Notes: a model not told the origin generated them from the sequence alone. Positions 36,386-45,554 are shown, counted from the stretch's first letter. The stretch is 64,000 nt of DNA from Phyllobacterium pellucidum (GCF_013327855.1 NZ_JABUMX010000001.1:434001-498000), one strand, 5' to 3'. Program-made: numbers and translations.

Positions 36386-37624
36386 ATGTCCCAAGCCCAA
36401 GCATCGACCGCCAAGCAGCCGGGCGTGCCCTGGCTCATCATCATTGCCGGCTGCCTGATCGCCCTCCTTACCTTCGGCCCGCGTTCGGCCATGGGCTTCT
36501 TCCAGTTGCCGCTTCTTTCCGAAAAAGGCTGGGACCGCACAACCTTCGGCATGGCGATGGCGTTGCAGAACCTGTTCTGGGGTGCCGGCCAACCGATCTT
36601 TGGCGCGATCGCCGACAAATTCGGAACGTGGCGTGTCCTGCTTCTTTCGGCGCTTCTTTATTGCAGCGGTCTTCTCGTCATGGCCTGGGCGACGTCACCC
36701 GGCCTGCTTTATCTCGGCGGCGGTGTGCTGGTCGGGCTTGGCGTCGCGGCCGGTTCCTTCGGCATCATCCTTTCGGCCTTTGCCCGCAATGTCACGCCGG
36801 CCAACCGTACGCTGGTATTCGGCATCGGGACTGCGGCGGGTTCGGCAGGCATGTTTGTCTTCGCGCCAATCAGCCAAGGGCTGATCGAAAGTTTCGGCTG
36901 GTCTGACGCGCTCGTCTATCTCGGCCTTGCCATGCTGATCATCCCGGTCCTTGCCATTCCGCTGCGGGGCAATTCCTCGAGCGGCAGGGTCAGCGAAAGC
37001 CATTACAAGCAATCGATCGGCGAAGCATTGCGCGAGGCATTCGGGCACAAGAGTTATATCCTCCTGACGACCGGCTTCTTTGTCTGCGGATTTCAGGTCG
37101 CGTTCATCACCGCGCATTTCCCGGCCTATATCGGCGATATCGGCATCGATGCGAAATACGCCGTCCTTGCCCTCGCCCTGATCGGTTTCTTCAACATCAT
37201 CGGCTCGCTCGCATCCGGCATCATCAGCCAGCGCTATTCGAAGCCGAAGTTCCTTTCCTTCCTCTACCTCGGTCGTTCGGCGCTCGTCACGGCCTTCCTG
37301 CTCCTGCCGCAGACCGGCACGTCGGTGATCATCTTCTCGATCCTGATGGGCCTGATGTGGCTTTCGACCGTGGCCCCGACGAATTCGCTCGTTGCCATCA
37401 TGTTTGGAACAAAGCACCTTGGAATGCTCGGCGGCATCGTGTTCCTGTCACACCAGATCGGCTCGTTCCTCGGCGTATGGCTCGGCGGCTACCTCTACGA
37501 TCATTTCGGCAGCTATAATCCCGTCTGGTGGCTCGGCGTGGCGCTCGGCATTTTTGCGGCCATCGTGCACTGGCCGATCGAGGAAACGCCCGCAGTTCGC
37601 CCTGCGCTGCAGCCGGCGGAGTAA
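36386..37624 (+). CDS. MFS transporter
   Basis: 412-residue major facilitator with about 12 membrane helices. The loop 2-3 motif is GAIADKFGTWRVLLLS (variant of G-x3-D-R/K-x-G-x-R/K). The N-terminal half resembles the oxalate/formate and monocarboxylate antiporter group. Substrate unknown. ATG 36386 is preceded by AAAGGAG; an in-frame start at 36332 would add a basic non-conserved stretch. Single-gene unit, divergent from the lipoprotein. Confidence 0.85.
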   Translation: MSQAQASTAKQPGVPWLIIIAGCLIALLTFGPRSAMGFFQLPLLSEKGWDRTTFGMAMALQNLFWGAGQPIFGAIADKFGTWRVLLLSALLYCSGLLVMAWATSPGLLYLGGGVLVGLGVAAGSFGIILSAFARNVTPANRTLVFGIGTAAGSAGMFVFAPISQGLIESFGWSDALVYLGLAMLIIPVLAIPLRGNSSSGRVSESHYKQSIGEALREAFGHKSYILLTTGFFVCGFQVAFITAHFPAYIGDIGIDAKYAVLALALIGFFNIIGSLASGIISQRYSKPKFLSFLYLGRSALVTAFLLLPQTGTSVIIFSILMGLMWLSTVAPTNSLVAIMFGTKHLGMLGGIVFLSHQIGSFLGVWLGGYLYDHFGSYNPVWWLGVALGIFAAIVHWPIEETPAVRPALQPAE

Positions 37625-37635
37625 CTGTTCTGGTA

Positions 37636-37655
37636 GTGCGCATTTCGATGCGCAC
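37636..37655. terminator. Perfect hairpin GTGCGCAT-TTCG-ATGCGCAC after the MFS gene
   Basis: 8-base stem with a TTCG tetraloop, 12 bases after the MFS stop. The loop and position suggest a transcript end for the MFS gene, but no T-run follows. Its ATGCGCA half also recurs in the dyad 20 bases downstream, so it may instead be a second HicB site. Confidence 0.45.
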
Positions 37656-37660
37656 CAAAC

Positions 37661-37704
37661 TTGACGAACTTGCGCAACAATGCGTATATAGATGCGCATT
37701 GTTG
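37661..37704 (+). promoter_or_regulatory. hicAB promoter with embedded dyad
   Basis: TTGACG (37661-37666), 18 bases, TATATA (37685-37690) form a good housekeeping promoter. The -10 sits in the centre of a perfect inverted repeat: CAACAATGCG (37675-37684), 10-base spacer, CGCATTGTTG (37695-37704). A protein on this dyad would block the promoter, which fits autorepression by HicB. The hicA start lies 11 bases after it. Confidence 0.7.
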
Positions 37705-37714
37705 AAGTTTGCGT

Positions 37715-37897
37715 GTGGAACGCGAGAGCAAAAAGATCATCAAACGCCTCAAGGACGAAGGGTTTGAACTCGTCTCGGTTCGCGGTTCCCACCACAAATT
37801 TCGCAAAGGCGAAATTACCCTCATCATCCCGCATCCCAGAAAGGACCTGCCGCTTGGAACGGCACGTTCCATCGCAAAGGACGCGGGATGGATTTGA
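37715..37897 (+). CDS. hicA: HicA-type toxin
   Basis: 60-residue mRNA interferase of the double-stranded-RNA-binding-like HicA fold. The pattern KKIIKRLKDEGFELVSVRGSHHKFRK contains the catalytic His (GSHHKF), followed by IIPHPRKDLPLGTARSIAKDAG. GTG 37715 has GAAG 7 bases upstream; TTG 37709 has no site. hicB follows after 23 bases. Confidence 0.92.
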   Translation: MERESKKIIKRLKDEGFELVSVRGSHHKFRKGEITLIIPHPRKDLPLGTARSIAKDAGWI

Positions 37898-37920
37898 TGA
37901 CAAGACAAGGAGCAATATCC

Positions 37921-38313
37921 ATGCGCCACTATTTTGCCCTCGTCCAACACGACGACGATAGTGCCTACGGCATCCAGTTTCCGGATATAGCCGGCGTGTA
38001 CTCGGCCTCTGACGATGTTGACAATATCGTGCCAAACGCAGTCGACGCGCTGCGACTTTACGCGGAAGACATGGAGCTTCCCGCTCCTTCAGGTCACGCT
38101 GAAATCATCGCGAGGGAAAGCATTCGCGAGGAACTTGCGAATGGCGCTTTTCTCATATCTGTGCCGCTCATCGACAACGATACCGGCGTGGTGCGGGCCA
38201 ATGTCACTTTCGAACGCGGCTTGCTGCGGGCGATCGATGAAACAGCAAGGGCGCGCGGATTGACGCGCGCCGCCTTTTTGGCAAGTGCCGCGCGGCAAGC
38301 GATAGAAGCCTGA
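37921..38313 (+). CDS. hicB: HicB-type antitoxin
   Basis: 130-residue antitoxin. The N-terminal RNase-H-like domain (HYFALVQHDDDSAYGIQFPD) binds HicA. The C-terminal segment GLLRAIDETARARGLTRAAFLASAARQAI is a ribbon-helix-helix DNA-binding motif, the likely reader of the dyad at 37675-37704. AAGGAG precedes ATG 37921; in-frame codons upstream overlap hicA. Confidence 0.92.
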   Translation: MRHYFALVQHDDDSAYGIQFPDIAGVYSASDDVDNIVPNAVDALRLYAEDMELPAPSGHAEIIARESIREELANGAFLISVPLIDNDTGVVRANVTFERGLLRAIDETARARGLTRAAFLASAARQAIEA

Positions 38314-38347
38314 TGCCGCGCTACTTCGCTTGAAAAAACTCTTCCGC

Positions 38348-38635
38348 TCAGTCGCGCAGAGCGGCTTCGATCTTGTCGAGGGCATCGGCCTTGCCGATCC
38401 CGGTCAGGAACGCCAGCGTCGTGATGACCGGCTTGCCGAGGTCCTTCGGCAACTGGGTGGTCGATACGACGAGATCGACATCATCGATCTGTCCGGCCAC
38501 TTCCGTCGCCTTGCACTGGCGGGTGTTGATGCGGATGCCGCGATCCTTGAGCGCCTCTTCGACCGCGTGTGCGACGACGGTCGAGGTGGCAATGCCGGTT
38601 CCGCAGGCAAATAGCACTGTCTTCTGCTTGGCCAT
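38348..38635 (-). CDS. gatB: PTS IIB component, galactitol type
   Basis: 95-residue phosphocarrier. The phospho-cysteine lies in FACGTGIATSTVVAHAV near residue 11, the form of GatB-type IIB. It passes phosphate from IIA to the incoming sugar. Last gene of the IIC-IIA-IIB operon; 30 bases separate it from IIA. Galactitol type is from similarity; the true substrate could be another polyol. Confidence 0.85.
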   Translation of the reverse strand: MAKQKTVLFACGTGIATSTVVAHAVEEALKDRGIRINTRQCKATEVAGQIDDVDLVVSTTQLPKDLGKPVITTLAFLTGIGKADALDKIEAALRD

Positions 38636-38665
38636 CTGTTCTTTTTCCTCCTTGAAATATCCAAC

Positions 38666-39127
38666 CTAGCCGAGAAGTCCCAGCACGTCTTCCGCGGATT
38701 TTGCGGCGATGAGCGCAGCGATGATTTCCGGCGACTGGATTGTTCCGGCTATCTCCTGCAGCATTTCGACCTGCTTGTCCTTGTCGTTGAGCGCCATGAC
38801 GAAAACGACGCTGACCGGAAGCTTCTCGTCGGGGTCCTCCATGTTCGAGAACAGCACCGGCTCGGCAAGCGTTGCAAGCGCAAGGCCGGGCTTGATGACA
38901 TGGTGCGGATCGGTATGGGGCACCGCAACATTGTTTGCGCCGCCGAGCGGCAGTCCCGTCGGCAGCGCGGCTTCGCGCGCCACGACGGCATCGGCGTAAC
39001 TCGGCTTCACATATCCGAGCCCTTCGAGGCGCGCCGCGAGAATGCGGATTACCTCTTCGTCGCTCGATGCCTTGACCCCGAGGACGATTGCCCCGGGATC
39101 AAGCGTATTCAACAAGGCCTCAGCCAT
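38666..39127 (-). CDS. gatA: PTS IIA component (fructose/galactitol type)
   Basis: 153-residue protein of the PTS EIIA type 2 domain. The phospho-histidine is in NVAVPHTDPHHV, and the flanking GLPLGGANN is typical. It takes phosphate from HPr and gives it to IIB. Located between IIC and IIB. Separate from the nitrogen-PTS PtsN by its position in the sugar operon. Confidence 0.87.
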   Translation of the reverse strand: MAEALLNTLDPGAIVLGVKASSDEEVIRILAARLEGLGYVKPSYADAVVAREAALPTGLPLGGANNVAVPHTDPHHVIKPGLALATLAEPVLFSNMEDPDEKLPVSVVFVMALNDKDKQVEMLQEIAGTIQSPEIIAALIAAKSAEDVLGLLG

Positions 39128-39145
39128 TCATTCACTCCACTTGGT

Positions 39146-40549
39146 TCAGGCGTTCTGGTCTACAGCGTCGTCGGCACCCGCGGCGCGTTCCCATGCGGCC
39201 GTGTTGCGGCGATAGGCCCAGAATGCGGCGGCGATGATGGCCGCAAGCACGACGAGACCAATGACGCCGAGGTTCTGGATCAACGCGATGACGACATAGG
39301 GTATCCACAGGAAGCCGTCGACCACGCTGGTAATCTGCACCGCATTGGCAGGCATCTGGAAGCCCGACGATTGGGCAGCGGCCGTGAATAGCGGTGCAAG
39401 CGCGTTCGCAACATAGAAGCCAACCGCAAGCGTTATCGTGCCGACGATGACCATGCGGAACACATTGCCCTTGAGGAGCGGCGCCGTCATGGCAACGATG
39501 AACGGAATGACCGCAAGGTCGGCGAAGAGAATGACGCGGTTGCCCGGAAGGATTACCGACAGAATGATCGCGATCGGCACCAGGATGAGCGACGACGAGA
39601 TTGCCGCCGGATGACCAATGAGGATCGCCGAGTCGAGGCCGACGAGAAGTTCGCGGTCGCCGGTGCGCTTGCGCACGAACTCCTGTGCGGCGTCGGAAAC
39701 CGGCAGCAGACCTTCCATCAGGATCTTGACCATGCGCGGCAAAAGCAGCATCACGGCGGCGAGCGTCATGCCCGTCTGCAGGATCTTCGTCAGCGCCGTA
39801 CCGAAATCGCCGGCATTGTAATAGGCGATGGCGCCGAGGACGAGACCGATGATGAGGCCGAGGATGACCGGCTCGCCGAACACGCCGAAACGGCGCTCGA
39901 AGGTCTCGGTATTGAGTTCGATGCGGTTGATGCCCGGAATACGATCGATGATCCAGTTGATCACGATCGCGATCGGCAGGATCTGCGCCGAGGCGAGATG
40001 CGGCACCGAAATGCCCGGAATGCCGTAGAACTGCTGCACTGCCCGCGCCGACCAATCAGCAAAGAGCAGGCAAAGCGCAACCATGAGCGCGGCAACGACG
40101 AGGCCATAGGCAAGGCTGTCGGTCGCGGCTACGGCAAGCGATCCGATGAAGGCAAAATGCCAGAAATTCCACACGTCGACGTTGAGCGTACGGGTCAGGC
40201 GCGTCACCAGGAGAATGATGTTGATGACGATGGCAATCGGGATCACCCAAAGGCCGACGGAGGAGCCGAAAGCGATCGCCGCGGCTGACGGCCAACCGAC
40301 ATCGACGATATCGCGCTGAATGCCCGTATTGGTAACGATGGCCTTCGCGACATCGCCAATCGACGTCAGCATCAGGCCAAGAACGAGATTGATGCCGATG
40401 AAGGCGACGCCGATGGTGACAGCGGCGCGAAACGCCCTGCCCGGCTTCGCGCCGAGCACCAGCGCAATGATAAAGATTACGATCGGCAAGAGGACCGTCG
40501 GTCCCATTGCGTCGACAGCGGCCTTGAGGCCCGCCAAAAAACTATCCAT
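39146..40549 (-). CDS. gatC: PTS IIC component, galactitol type
   Basis: 467-residue membrane permease. Its segments GPTVLLPIVIFIIALVLGAK, VVDVGWPS-like (IVDVGWPSAAA), DVWNFWHFAFIGSLA and FGEPVILGLIIGL closely resemble enterobacterial GatC. ATG 40549 has GGGGAGGAAAAC upstream. It leads the operon. No enzyme I, HPr, tagatose-type aldolase, dehydrogenase or regulator is nearby, so the pathway is incomplete here. Confidence 0.87.
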   Translation of the reverse strand: MDSFLAGLKAAVDAMGPTVLLPIVIFIIALVLGAKPGRAFRAAVTIGVAFIGINLVLGLMLTSIGDVAKAIVTNTGIQRDIVDVGWPSAAAIAFGSSVGLWVIPIAIVINIILLVTRLTRTLNVDVWNFWHFAFIGSLAVAATDSLAYGLVVAALMVALCLLFADWSARAVQQFYGIPGISVPHLASAQILPIAIVINWIIDRIPGINRIELNTETFERRFGVFGEPVILGLIIGLVLGAIAYYNAGDFGTALTKILQTGMTLAAVMLLLPRMVKILMEGLLPVSDAAQEFVRKRTGDRELLVGLDSAILIGHPAAISSSLILVPIAIILSVILPGNRVILFADLAVIPFIVAMTAPLLKGNVFRMVIVGTITLAVGFYVANALAPLFTAAAQSSGFQMPANAVQITSVVDGFLWIPYVVIALIQNLGVIGLVVLAAIIAAAFWAYRRNTAAWERAAGADDAVDQNA

Positions 40550-40612
40550 GTTTTCCTCCCCGGCAGTCGCGCGGACTGCGTTCACCCAACAGAACTTTTG
40601 TATTCTGCCCAA

Positions 40613-40630
40613 TATCAATGTTTATCAATG
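40613..40630. promoter_or_regulatory. Direct repeat TATCAATG at 10-base spacing upstream of gatC
   Basis: TATCAATG occurs at 40613-40620 and 40623-40630, one helical turn apart, about 65 bases upstream of the gatC start in a 231-base AT-rich gap. Such tandem half-sites are used by DeoR-type sugar-operon repressors. The regulator is not in the window, so the role is a guess. Confidence 0.4.
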
Positions 40631-40780
40631 CAAAATTTCAGCCGTCAACGTGCGACAAACGCTCAAGTCGCGACAGAAGCGAAAAACAAAGGTTTTCAAC
40701 AAAATTTATGGAAAGTGTGACTTACTTGCCGCGCATTTGCGGCACCCGTCACAATCTGGCTGCCTGTTTCACAGAAGGCT

Positions 40781-41299
40781 CTATTTGCTGCGCACGAAAC
40801 TCTCGAGCGGAAAAATCGCGCAAGTTTCAGTGCCGTGCGCTAGCAGCTTGCCGTTCTTGTCCCTGAGGAACGCCTCGGATGTTGCAAGCGTGCGGCCACG
40901 ATGAATGAGCCTCCCCTCGCACAGAACGAGGCCCATATCGGCGGTCAACGGCCGCACGAGGTTCACCTTGAATTCTGCAGTCGTATAGGCTTCGCCCGGC
41001 TTGAGAGTGGTCATGATGCAGCAGGCAAGAGCCGAGTCCATCAGCGTCGCAACCCAGCCGCCATGGATTCCGCCCAGCGGATTGCGATGCTCGGGCCGCG
41101 GCAAGCCCTTGAAGACGACGCGGTCCTGTTCAACTTCATGCAAGGTAAAGGACAGCGTCTGGGCCATGGGCGGCGCGGGATAGTCGCCGCGCAACATCGC
41201 CTGCAGGATGTCGAGGCCGCCGCGTGTGGCGAGGTCGGCGAGCGGAAGCAGGCCGACACCGCCTGGGAACTCGACCGGAGACACGTCGTCATAGCTCAT
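40781..41299 (-). CDS. PaaI-family acyl-CoA thioesterase
   Basis: 172-residue hot-dog-fold protein. The family motif GGIHGGWVATLMDSALACC carries the catalytic Asp, and KVNLVRPL follows. The substrate is an acyl-CoA, probably aryl or short chain; not fixed by sequence. The ATGA overlap with recO makes it the last gene of the long rpoZ-side operon. Confidence 0.87.
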   Translation of the reverse strand: MSYDDVSPVEFPGGVGLLPLADLATRGGLDILQAMLRGDYPAPPMAQTLSFTLHEVEQDRVVFKGLPRPEHRNPLGGIHGGWVATLMDSALACCIMTTLKPGEAYTTAEFKVNLVRPLTADMGLVLCEGRLIHRGRTLATSEAFLRDKNGKLLAHGTETCAIFPLESFVRSK

Positions 41300-42072
41300 G
41301 GAAGGATCGACCTTTCCTGCACTGGCGCCGTTGCCCCGGCTGCATTTGACAATGAACGCCCGAGCGCGGCGAGAAAACCGTCGCGGGCTTCCGGCGATCG
41401 CTGCGCCCGCGGCTCCCAGATATGGCGGTTGAAAAAGTAGCCGGTCAAGCGAAAGGCGCTGATGACTTCGTTCAGCGACGCGGCGCGCACCGTGGGGCTC
41501 GACATGAAGGGCGGCATTTCAAGAAGCTTTTCAGCCCATGGTGCGCCGGCATCGCGCGACACCGCCCGTCCCGATTTCGGCGAAACATAGGCAAGGTTCT
41601 CATGGCCACCCGTAGCGGCGCAGGACTTCAAGTCGAGGCCGAAGCCAAGTTCTTCGAGCATTGTCAGTTCGAAGCGGAGGAGCAACTCACCGGCGATCAG
41701 CGAATTGTCGCAATGCTCGACAATGACATTGAGAATTTCAAAGAGGTTCTGATGCGGATCCCGCTCGGGCAGAAGGCGCAAATGGGCAGCTGCAAGCTGG
41801 AGGCCGTAGAGCGCGACCGGCTGTTCGATCAGCCGCGCTGCCGCGAATGCCACCGGCTCGACCTGCATCATGCCGAGGTGCTCGTCCATGCGCGCGCGCC
41901 AGATCACGTCGACGCGGTTGCCTGCCTGAAGCATCGGCTGCATGCGCCGGGAACGACCGCCGCGCACCAGGCCGAGGTGCCGGCCATGGTCACACGTCAT
42001 CAGTTCGAGGATGGCGCTGGTTTCGCCATGCCGCCTCGTCCCGAGAATTATCCCTTCATCACGCCATTCCAT
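41296..42072 (-). CDS. recO: Recombination mediator RecO
   Basis: 258 residues. N-terminal OB fold (EWRDEGIILGTRRHGETSAILELMT), helical body with LPERDPHQNLFEIL, C-terminal LTGYFFNRHIW, all typical. It helps RecR load RecA on SSB-coated DNA. The zinc cysteines of some RecO proteins are absent. Starts 18 bases after era. Confidence 0.93.
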   Translation of the reverse strand: MEWRDEGIILGTRRHGETSAILELMTCDHGRHLGLVRGGRSRRMQPMLQAGNRVDVIWRARMDEHLGMMQVEPVAFAAARLIEQPVALYGLQLAAAHLRLLPERDPHQNLFEILNVIVEHCDNSLIAGELLLRFELTMLEELGFGLDLKSCAATGGHENLAYVSPKSGRAVSRDAGAPWAEKLLEMPPFMSSPTVRAASLNEVISAFRLTGYFFNRHIWEPRAQRSPEARDGFLAALGRSLSNAAGATAPVQERSILP

Positions 42073-42090
42073 GGGAAGATGGTCGCGCTA

Positions 42091-43011
42091 TCAGTGCGGG
42101 AATTCAAGGCCCATTTCGCGGTAGCGCTCGGGGTCGTTCCCCCAATTGTTGCGCACCTTGACGAAGAGGAACAGATGAACCTTCTGCTCGAGGATCTCCA
42201 TCAGCTCCTTGCGCGCCGCCTGGCCGATCGACTTGATCGCCTCGCCCTTGTGACCGAGAACGATCTTCTTCTGGCTGTCGCGCTCGACATAGATCACCTG
42301 GCTGATACGGACGGAGCCGTCCGGCTTCTCCTCCCAGCTTTCGGTCTCGATGGTCGAGGAATAGGGAAGCTCGTTGTGAAGGCGCAGGTAGAGCTTTTCG
42401 CGGGTGATTTCGGCCGCGAGCATGCGCATCGGCATGTCGGAGATTTGGTCCTCCGGATAATACCACGGCCCCTCAGGGAGATTGTCGGCGAGATACTGCA
42501 CGAGGTCCTTGCAGCCATAGCCCTTCAGCGCAGAGATCATGAAGGTCTTGTCGAACTTTACCTTGTCATTGGCCGCCTGTGCGAGTTCGAGCAGCTTCGG
42601 CGGTTCGATCCTGTCGACCTTGTTGAGAACGAGTATGACCTTGCGCTTCTTTTCGTGGAGGCTGTCGAGGATCGCCTCGGCCTCTTCATTGATGCCAAGT
42701 TCGGCGTCGATGAGAACGAGGATCAAATCCGCGTCCTTGGCGCCGCCCCAGGCGGTCGTGACCATGGCGCGGTCGAGCCGCCGCTTCGGCTTGAAGATGC
42801 CGGGCGTATCTACGAGCACCATCTGAGTCGGCCCGTGAATGACGATGCCGCGCACAAGCGCCCGTGTCGTCTGCACCTTGTGGGTGACGATCGATACCTT
42901 GCTGCCGACCAGCTGGTTGACCAGCGTCGATTTACCGGCATTCGGCGCGCCGATGAGCGCCACAAAGCCTGATCGCGTCGGTACGCCGGTTTCCTGTTGA
43001 TGTTCGGTCAT
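42091..43011 (-). CDS. era: GTPase Era
   Basis: Essential GTPase of 30S subunit maturation, 306 residues. G1 GAPNAGKS, G3 DTPG, G4 NKVD are present, and a KH domain occupies the C-terminal third (ILEQKVHLFLFVKVRNNW). It overlaps rnc by 4 bases (ATGA), the standard rnc-era arrangement. Confidence 0.96.
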   Translation of the reverse strand: MTEHQQETGVPTRSGFVALIGAPNAGKSTLVNQLVGSKVSIVTHKVQTTRALVRGIVIHGPTQMVLVDTPGIFKPKRRLDRAMVTTAWGGAKDADLILVLIDAELGINEEAEAILDSLHEKKRKVILVLNKVDRIEPPKLLELAQAANDKVKFDKTFMISALKGYGCKDLVQYLADNLPEGPWYYPEDQISDMPMRMLAAEITREKLYLRLHNELPYSSTIETESWEEKPDGSVRISQVIYVERDSQKKIVLGHKGEAIKSIGQAARKELMEILEQKVHLFLFVKVRNNWGNDPERYREMGLEFPH

Positions 43012-43721
43012 TTCTCTTCTTCTTCCTGCGTCTTCTGACGTACACCTTCGCGATAGAGCAGTTCCACGGCAGCGTTCTGCTCGGCGATACGTTTCGAGCG
43101 GCCGGTGCCCGTGGCGGACGCAAAGCCCTTAACGTCGACCTTGACCGTGAACAGGGGGTCATGATCGGGGCCTGTCCGGTCAACGACGCTGTAAATCGGC
43201 TGCGCGCCATCCTGCTGATGCGCCCACTCCTGCAATTCAGTCTTCGGGTCGCGCTGGGCCGAATTAATTTCACGCGACCGCGCGTTCCAATAACGTTCGA
43301 TGAAAGGTTGCGCTGCTTCAAGACCGCCGTCCAGATAAATTGTGGCAATCAGCGATTCGACCACGTCGGCCCGCAGGCTCTTCAAGCGCTTGTCGGCCAG
43401 TCCCTTCACGTCCGAGCCCGTACGAATGAACTCGTGGAGCCCGATCTCGTCGGCGACGGCCGCGCAGGTATCGGCATTGACGAGCGAGTTCAGGCGCAGC
43501 GAAAGCTCGCCCTCGCTCGCCGTCGGATAGGCGCGAAACAGAAGCTCGGCGATTACCAGCCCGAGCACGCGATCACCAAGGAATTCGAGACGCTCATAAT
43601 CGGAACCGGCGGAGGGTCGAGCGCTCGCATGGGTCAGCGCACGCTCAAGCCGGCCGAGATCGCGAAAAGTGTGCCTCGTTTTTTCTTCCAGTCTGCGAAC
43701 GGCGTCGGCGGACAGGTTCAT
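43008..43721 (-). CDS. rnc: Ribonuclease III
   Basis: 237 residues. The catalytic signature ERLEFLGDRVLGLVIAELLF lies near residue 45, with the second acidic site in DVVESLIATIYLDGGL. A dsRNA-binding domain ends the protein (PKTELQEWAHQQ onward). Processes rRNA and other double-stranded RNA. Seven bases separate it from lepB. Confidence 0.96.
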   Translation of the reverse strand: MNLSADAVRRLEEKTRHTFRDLGRLERALTHASARPSAGSDYERLEFLGDRVLGLVIAELLFRAYPTASEGELSLRLNSLVNADTCAAVADEIGLHEFIRTGSDVKGLADKRLKSLRADVVESLIATIYLDGGLEAAQPFIERYWNARSREINSAQRDPKTELQEWAHQQDGAQPIYSVVDRTGPDHDPLFTVKVDVKGFASATGTGRSKRIAEQNAAVELLYREGVRQKTQEEEEK

Positions 43722-43728
43722 CGGCTCA

Positions 43729-44502
43729 TCAATTGGTTTTCACGGTGTTTGGCGCGCTGTTTACGCTGTGCAACAGGCGATCGAAGCGGAGTTCCGACGG
43801 CCAGCGCCAGATTTCGAGCGGGCTCGCCTTCCCGGCAATCGAGAAGAAGATAATATTGGCGCGGCCGATGAAGTTTTCGAGCGGCACATAGCCAACATCG
43901 AAGCGGCTATCGCTCGAATTGTCGCGGTTGTCGCCCATCATGAAGTAGTGACCGGCCGGGACGACGAATTCGCGCGTGTCGTCACCGATGCCATTCGGCG
44001 TCAGGTCGAGCGTGTCATAGGTGATGCCATTCGGCAGGGTCTCGCGATAGACGTCGACAGGCCGATTGACCTCGGTGACGTCCGGATTGTCGATCTGGCC
44101 GACCTTCTCGCGCGGAACGGCAACATCATTGATATAGAGCACGCCCTGGCGCACCTGAATTCTGTCGCCCGGAAGGCCGATTACGCGCTTGATGAAATCG
44201 AGCGAGGTATCGTTCGGCTTGCGGAAGACAGCGATATCGCCGCGCTTCGGCTCGCCGCTCCAGATGCGGCCGGAAAACAGGTCCGGAGCAAACGGAATCG
44301 AATATTTGGAATAGCCGTAGGAGAATTTCGAAACGAAGAGATAGTCGCCTTCAAGCAGCGTCGGGCGCATCGAGCCGGACGGAATGTTGAACGGTTGGAA
44401 CAGCAACGTCCGGATGACAAGTGCGAGCAGCAACGCCTGCACGATGACGCTGATCGTCTCGCCAAGACCACCAGATTTCTTCACAACAGCTTTGTCACTC
44501 AC
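43729..44502 (-). CDS. lepB: Signal peptidase I
   Basis: 257 residues. One N-terminal membrane helix (about 15-35). The catalytic serine is Ser44 in PSGSMRPTL; the lysine is in LDFIKRVIGLPGD. The final box MGDNRDNSSDSR is intact. Cleaves signal peptides from exported proteins such as the porin and lipoprotein-free exports of this window. Confidence 0.96.
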   Translation of the reverse strand: MSDKAVVKKSGGLGETISVIVQALLLALVIRTLLFQPFNIPSGSMRPTLLEGDYLFVSKFSYGYSKYSIPFAPDLFSGRIWSGEPKRGDIAVFRKPNDTSLDFIKRVIGLPGDRIQVRQGVLYINDVAVPREKVGQIDNPDVTEVNRPVDVYRETLPNGITYDTLDLTPNGIGDDTREFVVPAGHYFMMGDNRDNSSDSRFDVGYVPLENFIGRANIIFFSIAGKASPLEIWRWPSELRFDRLLHSVNSAPNTVKTN

Positions 44503-44589
44503 GCTCGTGGTATCTCCGTAAACTCAATGTGACCCCTCTTAGCCGCTCGAAGCGCACGGGGCAATGCAGCCAATGGCTTTTGAATAAGG

Positions 44590-44994
44590 CTATTCTTCGA
44601 TTTTCAACGCTTCAATAATCACGAATGCTTGTGCAAGCGGAAAGTCGTCGGTGATCGTGAGATGAACGCGCGCGGTGTGGCCTTTTGGAACTATCGCCTC
44701 GAGCCGTTTGGCGGCGCCATTGGTCAGATGCATCGTCGGCGCGCCGCTCGGCAGGTTGACGACGCCCATGTCTCGCCAGAAAACGCCTTGCGCCAGGCCT
44801 GTGCCGAGAGCCTTGGCGCAGGCTTCCTTCGCCGCAAACCGCTTCGCATAGGATGCGGCGCGCTGTTTACGCCGTTCAGATTTTGCCCGCTCGATCGGCG
44901 TGAAAACCCGGGATATAAAACGCTCCCCATGGCGCTCCAGCGTTTTTTCAACGCGGGTAATATCGATGAGATCGCTGCCGATGCCGATGATCAT
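44590..44994 (-). CDS. acpS: Holo-[acyl-carrier-protein] synthase
   Basis: 134 residues. Transfers phosphopantetheine from CoA to apo-ACP. Motifs [16 protein letters not shown] at the N-terminus (metal Asp) and [14 protein letters not shown] are complete. Overlaps the DUF2062 gene by 4 bases (ATGA). The 87 bases to lepB hold no structure I can see. Confidence 0.95.
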   Translation of the reverse strand: MIIGIGSDLIDITRVEKTLERHGERFISRVFTPIERAKSERRKQRAASYAKRFAAKEACAKALGTGLAQGVFWRDMGVVNLPSGAPTMHLTNGAAKRLEAIVPKGHTARVHLTITDDFPLAQAFVIIEALKIEE

Positions 44995-45554
44995 GTTGGC
45001 TCAGCAACCCGGTGATGGTGCCGATGGAGGTGCCTGCGGCGATGCTGAAAGCCGGCGACGGCCCAGCGCACGGGAAAATAGACGATCACGGCCGCAAGGA
45101 GCCCGAGCGGTACAGCGCCGATCAGCATCGGCTCGATCACCGGACCCCACAGTACCGAAATATCGAGATGCCTCAGCATATGGCCGAGATGTGGTGGCAT
45201 GGGCTCGCCTTGCAGCGAACCAGTCATGACGAACCTGCCCACCTCCAGCGTCGCCGCCCAGATGAAGGGCAGGACCAGCGGATTTCCGAGCGTCGTTCCG
45301 ATGACGGCTGCAGCAACATTGCCGCCGATCAGCCAGGCAATGGCAAGCGCCACCGCAATGTGCACGCCGAGAATGGGGATGAAAGCGGCGAAGATGCCGC
45401 AAGCAAAGCCGGACGCGATCGCGTGCGGGGTCGCCCGAAGCCGAAGCACCCGCTTGCCGAAATAGCGCAGCGACCGCCCGACCGAACGACGCGGCCATAG
45501 CGCCAGGCGCAGCCGCTCGCGAAAATCAGGTTTGTTGCGCCTCTTGAAAAGCAT
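44991..45554 (-). CDS. DUF2062 membrane protein
   Basis: 187 residues with about three membrane helices after a basic N-terminus ([10 protein letters not shown]...). The conserved part is [31 protein letters not shown], then [15 protein letters not shown] His-rich tail ([16 protein letters not shown]) is unusual and might bind metal or simply be basic. Function unknown; position between pyrE and acpS is normal for the order. Confidence 0.88.
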   Translation of the reverse strand: MLFKRRNKPDFRERLRLALWPRRSVGRSLRYFGKRVLRLRATPHAIASGFACGIFAAFIPILGVHIAVALAIAWLIGGNVAAAVIGTTLGNPLVLPFIWAATLEVGRFVMTGSLQGEPMPPHLGHMLRHLDISVLWGPVIEPMLIGAVPLGLLAAVIVYFPVRWAVAGFQHRRRHLHRHHHRVAEPT

